A DNA stretch of 64,000 nucleotides from Litomosoides sigmodontis. Lineage: Eukaryota > Nematoda > Chromadorea > Rhabditida > Onchocercidae. A program made the position numbers and the translations under genes. The stretch covers positions 2,485,001-2,549,000 of the forward strand of contig OY718807.1 of NCBI GenBank assembly GCA_963070105.1, read 5' to 3'. Under the pieces are notes generated by a model. It was given only the letters and a program-made list of their open reading frames with translations. It did no database searches and was not told where the DNA came from. Each line of letters opens with the position of its first letter. Positions within the stretch are counted from its first letter, which is position 1. Positions 55,108 to 64,000 of this stretch are shown one piece after another.

Positions 55108-56762
55108 ATGGCAGTTGACACGATGATCACTTACATCCTACCACTCCTCACTAACATTGTCACATTAACACTGATTATTTTAACTTTTATACAATGCGCC
55201 GCTAAAAAAGTGTTAGTGTTATACATTTAGCAAAAAAAAAAAATTTATTATCACTTATTTTAAATCAACTTTTTTTTTCAGAATTTCTTCTTTTTTTTTT
55301 GTTAAAAAATGATTTGAATTTAGGGATAGCATTAGATGTGTGTCGTGTCAATCTTTAAAATAAATTTGAACAATTCTTCATGTTCAATTAAATCCAGAGA
55401 TTTCTTATTTTATTATTTCTAAGAATTTAACTATTACATTTGCAAATGTGTGAAATTGTGCAAACCAGAATGTTTTTATTTTATGAAATTAAATGAACGC
55501 GTGGAAGATGAGGGTGAAAGGTCCCTGCCACATCATAGAATAAATACGACACACTTCCAACTCTAACAAAATGCTTAGCTAACAGGGAAAGATGATTATA
55601 GGTTCACTCCGTTTCGTCAATCTTCATATTTTGATTTTAATCAAATTTAAAAAATGCACATATTCTTGAGCGGTTTTGACCTTTTATCTCATCCCACTTC
55701 ATTTAACAGTGTCCCTTCGTCCGCACGCAATTTCACAACATTTTTGAAAATGCATGCATGCACTACGGAAAATGACTTTTATAGAAATGAAAAATTTGCG
55801 GTAACCGATATTTCAGTGACAAGCCACCGGCACCAGCGGAAGGTGCTGCCGCTCCGGCAGCCGCTGGAGGGCCGGCAGCTGCTGGAGGGCCGGCAGCTGC
55901 TGCTCCTCCGGCTGGTGAAAAAGCCGGTGAAGAGAAGAAAGCGGAGGGTGAGAAGAAGAGTAAGAAATCGGAAAAAGAGAAGAAGGAGGGTGAGGGTGCT
56001 GAGGGGGAGAAAAAGGCTGACGAAAAGAAGGAAAGTGAGGGTGAGAAGAAGGAAGAGGAGAAAAAGGAGGGGGAGGGTGAAAAGAAGGAGGAAGTCAAAA
56101 AGAGTGAGGAGAAGAAAGAGGAAAAGAAGGAGGGAGAGGTAAATTTCATTTTTTTTTTTTGCTAAAAAAATATGTTTAGATGGGAGAATTGAACACATTT
56201 CTTGAATTCCGTTCATTCGGATCACACATATCTCATTCTCGCTTGAAACATGTAGGACAAAAGCTGATGAATAATTGATCGAATCAGTCCCAATTTGATC
56301 GGATATAAATTCAAGTTTATATTTCACAGGAGGAGAAGGACGAAAAGAAGGAGGGTTCCAAGAAGGAAGGTTCCAAGAAAGAAGGCTCTAAGAAGGAAGG
56401 CTCCAAGAAGGAAGGGTCAAAGAAGGAAGAATCAAAGAAAGAGGTAAAGAAGTTGTTAGCTCTTCAACTCTCCTGCTTTCATCAATCACAATTACATGTA
56501 AAATTTAGGAGGACAAGAAAGGTTCGAAGAAGGAAAGTTCCAAGAAGGAGGGATCGAAGAAGGAGGTTAGCCTTAGCCTAAAATTATCCTCCCTAATTCT
56601 AATTTCAACAATGTGCTAGTAAATTATCAACAAGAATTTCTCTTTTAGGAAGGTGATGAAGAGAAGAAGGAGGAGAAGAAGGGAGAGGAAAAGAAGGAGG
56701 AAAAAGAAGAGGAAAAGAAGGAGGAGGAGGAGAAGAAAGAGGAGGAGAAGAAGGAAGAGTGA
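55108..56762 (+). CDS. Membrane-anchored Lys/Glu-rich protein with KKEGS repeats, 238 aa
   Basis: Unrecognised. Exons: 55108-55217, 55817-56138, 56330-56443, 56509-56565, 56649-56762; sum 717 nt, in phase. Exon 1: MAVDTMITYILPLLTNIVTL plus TLIILTFIQCAAKK, a short N-terminus, one membrane span, then Cys and Lys. Exon 2 opens Ala/Pro/Gly-rich (GGPAAAGGPAAA) and turns into EKK-rich sequence. Exon 3 has five consecutive KKEGS-type pentads, exon 4 three more, and exon 5 is almost pure EEK. The tail is probably a disordered or single-helix charged region in the cytoplasm, with many serines next to lysines. The first donor (GT|GTTATA) is the weakest junction. The large Arg-rich and Ser/Phe-rich frames across exon 2 are shadows. 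AATAAA at 56859-56864. Confidence 0.68.
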
Positions 56763-57983
56763 AATGATGGAGGGAGGAGCGCAAAATGCACAACATCTCA
56801 TCAAACTTGATCAGAAGGAGAAGCGCCTGTACAAAAGAGCCGATACACTCACTCACTGAATAAACGATTCCCTAAATTACTACCATCTTCAATCATACTG
56901 ACAAACACTCGCTGCCTTTGTGCACAGAAATGAATAAATTATAATTTGCCTTTCAAAATGAATTAAAATTAGACATTCAAATATCCAAATTAGACAGATG
57001 CAAGGATAATCGCTTCATCCTACCAGTTATTGCATTCTTCTTCGATTCGATCCGTCCACACATTCTGGAAGATACCGCACGAATCTTCCACTCATTGGAA
57101 GTGCTGGCACTGTAATCGAGGTGGAACTTAAAAAAGACAGTAATTTATTGGAAGAAATTAAATGGTTTTCAATTTTTATCCATCATAACTTCATCAATCG
57201 TGAAATTGAAATGAGATTTTTTCAAATGTTTAAAATTGAAAATATCCCGCAGTATGCGCTTTGCCGCCTCATTGCTTACTTCTGTGGGGAAAAAGAAACG
57301 GATAGTGCGGAGATTGTCATTTAAAAAAATATGCAACTGAAAAGTCATATTTGCAAAAAAGCAATTCTTCAAAATACTACTATAACATATTTAATTGAAG
57401 TTGAACTAATTTATTTTAATTTTATCTTTGGTTAGATTAAAATTGGGCTTTGTTAAGCTTCATAATCGTACACAGCTAAAATTTTTTATTTTTAATGTTT
57501 TGATCAAATGGTGTGTTTTTCCTTGCTTTACAAATTATGCAAAATTCAAATTTTTAATTTTAATCTGAAGCTATAAAACAAGTGTGGTGCAATAGCACAT
57601 GTATTATTCTTATTTAAAAAAACGGTGAAAAGCAGCAAATTCATCAGGCTGATTAAATTACTGAATTCTCATTTTTTTTCCAGAAGTAGTGATCAGGCAA
57701 TGATTAGAATCAGAGGGGTGAAGCATAGCCAAAAATTGAGAAAATAATTCAGTACGAGCTTAATTGCTGTAACATTATCCGTTTAATTTGACCAATTAAG
57801 CACGGTTTTACGCGTGTGCTACTGATTTCTATGAATTAGCTCATGCAAAATTTATTTAGCTTAAATTTTCACTCAACACATTAATTATTATCATTTAGTC
57901 TTACCTTAACTACAGTACCATTGCAGGTAACAGATAGAGCAAAGCAGAAAAAATACGAAACAAAGAAATTGGTGTGAGTAACG
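56763..57983. other. Intergenic region between the two repeat-protein genes
   Basis: Upstream 3' UTR with AATAAA at 56859. A TTGCAG at 57921-57926, 57 nt before the next ATG, is a good cis- or trans-splice acceptor for the downstream gene. The 57121-57324 open frame has no splice support. Confidence 0.45.
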
Positions 57984-60468
57984 ATGGATGAATTGAAATT
58001 GATTGAATCACTCATCTATTTGATGTTGCATTTTGCATTAGTGCTATATGTTGCCGCAATCTATTCGACCAATTGTTGTTGCTCAAAGAAAACTTCTCAA
58101 CAAGTTTGCTAAAATTAATTTAAATTTTTTTAGTTGCATTTAGATGGTTTATCCGAGATAAATGAGAATAGAGGACCGTTATCTTAACAGCGAGCAACGT
58201 TATCATTAAAATATTGCTATCATTAATTGCTATCATCAAGTGACAATCGTATTTCAACTCTCAGATTGCTTTAAGCGTTCATATTCTGCGTAACATTTGA
58301 AATGCTAATTGAAAAATTTGCAGTTGTTTGCTCAGGCAATTCCTTTTCAGAAGAAGAAGAGGGGTGGAAACAATCAAAATGAACCCGCCGGTGAAAAAGA
58401 AGAGGAAAAGAGTGGGAAATTTTTTAAATTGTTTCAATATTCACAAGACAATATGGTGTTTCAATGATATATGATAGACACATTGTGATAATGATTAGAT
58501 GATAAGCGTGATATGATGATGATTAGGCGATAATGATTAGATGATAAGCATGATGTGATATTGACCAGTGTTTGATAACCGTAAAGATGTAGAAGTTATT
58601 ATTAAGCTATTAGAGATGGCGCACTTGAATTAGAACAATTGATTACGAAGAGATCCAAATTCTGCTGGATAGGAAATCGATGCAGACAATTAGATCTTTC
58701 TAGGTGAAGCTAGCCATAAAATTTAGTCATCGAAGGTCATCTTAATTTTGCTTGTTCTTGTTAGTCTTGAAAAATAACTTCTATGAAAGGCGGTAGACGA
58801 GAAAAAAAAAAGTGGACAGTTATTAAAGTAGAACCTTCTGAATGACACATTGCAGAAGCGCAAGCGCCAGGATTTACAGGTCAATTTAATCAGGTAAGTT
58901 TGTGGCTCGTCAGGCAACATTTCGACTAACTCCTTCACTTATCAATTTCATATGTTAATTGCTGTTTTTTTCGTATTTTTGTCAATTAATAAATTGCTAT
59001 TTAGCTTATCGAGGGTAAAAGATTACTGAGGTAAGCAGGTGGTAGGTAAAAGTAATGCGAGTGTAATATGAGTAAGGTAAGGTAAGCAAAAGTGAAGTAA
59101 ATCAATTGCAGGATTCAACAATGATAATTTAAGGCTGCTGCTGGTGGTGGTGGGGGTGGTGGTGGTTTTACTGGTGCTGGTGGTGGTGGCGGTGGTGCTG
59201 TTGCTGGTACCGGTGCTGCTCCTCCTCCAGCAGAAGGGCCAAAAGCACCTGGACAGGGAGGCATAGCTGGTAAGTTAATTTACATGCTAACACTAGTTTT
59301 AATTTCAAAAAAAATACGAGAAAAAAAGGAGGTCAAAGTTGCAATGAAGACGATGATAGTTTATGTGTAAAAATATTTTGCTTGGACTTTGGTTATATCT
59401 TTTTTTAAGCGTGAAAGTAATTAATTTTTATGTTAATTCGTGAGTTAACTTCAGGAACATTCGACCCGAACTATCAGACATTAGCCGGTATAGGTGGCGA
59501 AGTATTTGGTGAGGATAAGAAACAACCCGGTGGTGGTGGTGGCGGTGGTGGAGGCGGTGGTGGCGGTGGAGGACCACAGGCACCAGCAGCTGGTGGAATG
59601 GCTGGTTTGTCTAACTGCTTGTACCTTTTAAAAGAATCTTTGTGTTTGAAGAAATGATCGTGATTTCAAGTGCTATGATACGACAATGTCAACGGATGGT
59701 TTTGGAGAAATTTTCAGGAACCTACGATCCTAACTACCAAACGTTAGCTGGCGTAGGTGGTGAGATATTCGGTCAAGATAAAAAGGTAGCTGGAGGCGGA
59801 GGTGGTGGTGGTGGTGGTGGTGCCGGTCCTCAAACTCCCATGAACAAAGAGGAAAAAGCTGGCACATTTGATCCTAATTATCAGGTACATAATATTATCA
59901 ATTTTTAGAAAAGCAAAAAATACATTCTTTAACTTTAAAGTGTTTCAGACTCTAGCTGGAATTGGTGGTGAAGTATTTGGTGCAGATAAAAAGAAAGAAG
60001 GTGGTGGTGGTGGTGGACCACAAGCACCTGATAACAAAGATGCTAAAGCCGGAACTTATGATCCCAACTATCAAACACTAGCTGGTGTTGGTGGTGAAGT
60101 ATTCGGTCAAGATAAGAAGGCAGCTCAAGGAGGCGGTGGGGGTGCAGGACCAAAAGCTCCGGAAAATAAAGATGCTAAAGCTGGTACCTTTGATCCTAAC
60201 TATCAGGTATAAAATTTCTTCTGATGAACAATTCCAAATCACTACATTTACTTTCAACATAGACATCCATTTTCATATGACTCACTTTTTTTTTAATCAC
60301 AAAAAAAACTGCCTCAAATTAATTTCCATTCATCATCGTTAGTGAGCTCTAATCACTTTGTAATGAGGAAAATTTGACGAAAATAACTGTCTCTCTCCAA
60401 TCTCGATCTTTTTGCAGACTCTTGCTGGTGTTGGCGGTGAAATATTCGGGGCTGATAAAAAAGCCTGA
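57984..60468 (+). CDS. Membrane-anchored protein with five DPNYQTLAG repeats and Gly linkers, 326 aa
   Basis: Exons: 57984-58103, 58351-58411, 58856-58893, 59134-59269, 59455-59604, 59718-59884, 59949-60206, 60418-60468; 981 nt, all in phase. Exon 1: MDELKLIESLIYLMLHFALV then LYVAAIYSTNCCCSKK, a short N-terminus, one span and a CCC/KK patch suited to palmitoylation (inference). Exons 2-4: basic, then Gly-rich with FTGAGGGG and an APPPAEGPKAP segment. From exon 5 a 23-residue unit occurs five times: GT(F/Y)DPNYQTLAG, then (I/V)GGE(V/I)FGxDKK, separated by poly-Gly and PQAP/NKDAKA linkers. In units 3 and 5 an intron falls after NYQ. I do not recognise a named family. The cytoplasmic tail is probably disordered with repeated binding motifs. 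AATAAA at 60655-60660. Confidence 0.75.
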
Positions 60469-63400
60469 GGCTATTTCCGTAAAGAATACAGTAATGCATT
60501 GATGGAGGAAATAGGCCAATCATCCTCCTCATATTATTAGTTGTATGAACGAAAAATTCACAAATAATTTAACAAAAACTAATTTTCCCAATGTAATGTG
60601 TGGCTATCGCAATTGCTGCCCTTTTTTTTTTTTTGAAATTAGTCGATGCTGCGTAATAAAACAGTTATTTTAGACTGCTTCTTCTTTTTTTCCTTTATAT
60701 TACAGCAAAAAATGACGCCATTTAAATTATACAATAGGTAAATTTACCAGCAATTAAGAGTTATAACTAAAATGTGAGTTTCACTGACAACTGAAAGTTC
60801 TACTAAAGCACAAATATTGTAATTATTTAGTAAAAATAATTAAAACGCTACATCATTGCTCTAAAATATAAAATAAACATGAACCGAAAAATTTTTTTCA
60901 AAAAAAAAAACGACGATTTCTTCTGAAACATAAAACTTTGCATACCTCAAATTACAACTTCTTTTTCGATCGTTTGAGCTTCATTTACTGCACTTCACCT
61001 GAATGTAACGAAAATTTTCCCATCCATTTACTCAAACTTCTTCAATCTTCTAAAGAAAAAAGAAGAAGAAACCTCAGCATTGCTAATAGGTGGAAGAATT
61101 AAGGAAATTAAATTAATCAAATCAAATAATTTCTATGAATGATTGATTACTGTAGCAACAATGATTGCAGAAAGAGAGAACGTAGTGCAACGAGCACAGT
61201 AAGCAAGAGTAATCCTTTACTTCTCACCTTCTTCGCTTATCCTCTTTTTCCCTCTTTCTTTTCTCCTTCCCTCCCTCTCTCTCTCTCTCTCTCTCTTGCT
61301 CTCGCTCCTCTCTTCAGGAGCAAAAAAAAGGCAAGAAGAAAGGTGTAAATTTTATTTTCAACTGATAAATAAATGCTAGAATTCTTGAAAGAAAGAGTGA
61401 AAAAGAGATGAACGAGCATATTTCATGAAAAATTCATCAATAATATGAATCATCAAGATTAGAGGAGATCGTAGCAATAAATAATAGTACATTGTTAGTG
61501 GCGTAAACAAGGATCATTGAATTGAACCTGTTGCTGTTGATACAAAATTTGAGCGGAGCCTCATTAATGAAAAGGTATCCTCATCGTTGGGTCGGCTTAT
61601 CCCTCCAACACTTTTCCACTTGGCATGCAAAAAGCTTTCCAGATATAGCCAACCAAACCTCTCGCTCAGTGCTACTTTGATCTAGCTAGCATGGCTTAGT
61701 AAGCTAGAATGACGTGACGCATCGGTTTTAATGAAATTATAGCTTCTCCATCTATCCCTCAACTCTTGGCCAGCCTCCCAATTAGGCATCTCATCGTGTG
61801 TTAGCCGACAAATAACTCAATGCTGCTATATTCTAGCATCTTTTAGAAGCATACCGTATCCTTCGTTCCCTCCCATCATCACAACCGTCCATAATGCTTA
61901 CTACCACTTTGTTTTAAATGCTGCTATTTTACTGGTGGAGCTGCTTCATTGAATTAATTCCTCATGAATTCATCCCAAGCCGGAATGACAGGACGATTCG
62001 ACTGAATGTAGTCAGAATTGCAGTGTTCAACATGTAGCTAACCTTTCAGTTTAAGACCGTAAATTTAGATGATTTCATTGTATTCTTGCAATTTTAATTT
62101 CTCTTTTAATTATTTGTCGAATTCTCTTTCTGCCTTATAACTGCGGTAGGAATTAGAAAAAGGTTTAGTGAAAATTGCAGCTAAAGATAGAAGCCTAGTG
62201 AAGAGGAGACGTGGTTGAAAGTGGTCTGATGGACCCCTGCCACGAGGTCATCGCATCAGCATCACACCTTGATGACCCCTGCTGTACTCGACAACCACTT
62301 CCTACCGCTTCGTTCGCATTTGTGAAAAGCTATTGTTAGACGCAATTACAAGTGCAAACTTACTACCACTCCTCCTCAATAATTCTCTCATACAGCTCTC
62401 TGCATACCGTATTTCCTCAGCGAAATTATAATTTTCCAATTATCGTACTTCTTCTATAACAATGAATCATCACTGCAATGTAGCAGAAATATCTCTGTCT
62501 TTTTTTTCCCCCTTTTAACCAATGCCGAACAAGTAAGTAAGTAAGTCGTTGAAGAATCTTCTAAATCTATCGCATTCGCTAATTACCGATGAATTGTGCA
62601 CCACAAATGTGAGAGTGGCCGTTGTCCATTCATTTGCTAAGAGAGGGATAGCATGCGGTAGGTGAACTGTTAATATATCACTTAGAAGATTCACTTAATC
62701 AAACGTATGGATAAAGTTTAAAGCTGTCTCTCTATTAGTGGTTATTTACAGCGTCGTAAAAGTAGCATACTGGGATATCAACCATTGAAGAGTTTATGAT
62801 GCTGTTAAATTTGCCAATGTGTTAAGGATATGTTAGCAATTATTTTATGTGCCATCGCCAGATGTGCATATCGTGTCGCTTTAGTTCAGTGACGAAAGTC
62901 TCTACACTAGCCTAACTTCATCTACAGTAATGGAAGTTCAAAAATTTTGCTAGATTGAGAGTTAAATTAAAATTTTTGAAAAATTTATCCAATTTACCGC
63001 TCATCTGCTTTCACTACGGCTGGTGTCAAATTGTAACTAACAAATTTGGTTAGATTAAAAATTTTGTTAGATTAAAAAACTAAAAGATTAAATAAATAAA
63101 TATATATATATATCGTTAGTTTTTTTCCCTCTAATCGCTAACACTCTTTCTCTATTGATAAAAATGATAGTGATATGAGTGATTTATATCACTTTGAGTA
63201 AATCATCCATATCACTATCAATTTGTCATTCTTTAGTAGCATTTTATCAGTGATTATTAGTTAAATTTTCGAAATTTTCCTCCATTATATCTATTTCTTG
63301 CAATAATATGCCTTAATTAATGCAATTAATGCATTCCACCATCATATAGTATCAATTGTTACACAAACAGATCAGATCCGTACTGCTCTTCCATCATAAT

Positions 63401-64000
63401 AATATTGCTATTATTTTCGCTTAATTTTGTTATAATAAATTTTTGAAAAATTTATCCAATTTACCGCTCATTTGCTTTCACTACGGCTGGTGTCAAATTG
63501 TAATCCGTTCCGGTCACTATATGATCATTAAATCAAGCTGCAACGCATATCATCCTCTTCTTTTTCAAGTATCATCTGGTGAATTGAACTGGTCATCATC
63601 CATCTTTCTCCTTCGTCTCCTCCTATCTCAAATTTATCCTCAACGATAGCGCATCTGACCAATTTCCCTTTCAATGCAAGCAACCTAATCATTCAACTTA
63701 AAATTGTAAACATTGAAAGTTTCCCTCAGTGACAGTCAACTTTTGCAGTAGTAGTAGTAGTAGTAGTGGTAGTGTTAGAAGCAAATATGTTTGAGTGAAT
63801 TTATTTGAAATGATAATTTTTCTCTGCGATAAGCGATAAGCAAATTTGAAGAGCTAAAAATGACAGAAATACTTTAATTTTAGTAGTAGTAGCACTATGA
63901 AAGATGGAAAACACTACGCGCATTTGTTTGGCGCAAAATTGCTGTTGCATTTTACCTTTCATAATCCTCTTTCGATCCTCGCAACAGCGTTTTACACATT
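60469..64000. other. Terminal region without confident genes
   Basis: About 3.5 kb after the repeat-protein gene. An exon-like stretch at 61319-61345 (polypyrimidine tract and TCTTCAG, then a Lys-rich segment and a GTGTAA donor) resembles the KKK segments of the preceding genes but is unattached. A 66-bp direct repeat occurs at 62971-63036 and 63438-63503, and there are (CT)n near 61274-61300, ATATAT near 63101-63112 and GTA repeats near 63749-63770. Confidence 0.4.
62971..63503. repeat. Pair of 66-bp direct repeats 467 bp apart
   Basis: Copies at 62971-63036 and 63438-63503 share AATTTTTGAAAAATTTATCC through GGTGTCAAATTGTAA with one C/T difference. No terminal inverted repeats or target duplications noted. 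Confidence 0.92.

Noticed and set aside
55654..56327. Arg-rich plus-strand frame and Ser/Phe- or Leu-rich minus-strand frames
   Set aside because: They overlap exon 2 of the KKEGS-repeat gene in other frames; the EKK frame has matching splice sites and phase with its neighbours.

Overview
The window is AT-rich nuclear DNA with intron-split genes. Introns follow nematode style: donors GTAAG/GTGAG, acceptors TTTTCAG, many of 50-400 nt, and AATAAA signals after stop codons. Protein matches remembered from worm and human families fit a nematode, and a filarial or other spirurid (clade III) worm is my inference. No bacterial, viral or Wolbachia-like segment was recognised. All exon models were read by eye, and reading phases were checked by adding exon lengths where stated.

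Layout. 1-1766 (+): 3' part of Elongator subunit ELP4. About 2359-4311 (+): mitochondrial GTPase MTG1, which needs a 24-nt intron to stay open. 5057-5985 (-): a CPYC glutaredoxin, with a decayed second copy at 8568-8985 (-). 9498-13696 (-): a ZNF800-like zinc-finger protein. 16649-20078 (-): mitochondrial processing peptidase alpha subunit. 25454-28457 (+): a calponin-repeat protein. 30273-33164 (+): a secreted EndoU ribonuclease. 36381-38476 (+): a secreted orphan protein. 40165-44462 (+): a 616-residue secreted orphan whose fourth intron holds an antisense tRNA-Leu(UAA). 46666-50000 (+): ER alpha-1,2-mannosidase (GH47). 52583-53564 (+): a putative small multi-membrane-span protein. 55108-56762 and 57984-60468 (+): two membrane-anchored, tandem-repeat proteins.

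The first 20 kb is dense with conserved housekeeping genes (tRNA wobble modification, mitochondrial translation and import, redox). From about 25 kb on, genes are sparser, longer-introned and more nematode-specific, with several secretory-pathway products: EndoU, two signal-peptide orphans, the ER mannosidase and the membrane-anchored repeat proteins. Simple repeats are abundant there, above all an (ATT)n array of about 1.05 kb at 35083-36130.

The best candidate for something undescribed is the pair of neighbouring genes at 55-60.5 kb. Each has a short N-terminus, one membrane span and a Cys/Lys patch. One continues into a Lys/Glu tail with KKEGS repeats, the other into five copies of a DPNYQTLAG repeat joined by glycine linkers. 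Other items to check are the 24-nt intron, GC-AG introns in the mannosidase gene, a 24-bp-arm hairpin at 15100-15153, and exact tandem triplications at 27.2 kb and 31.5 kb.
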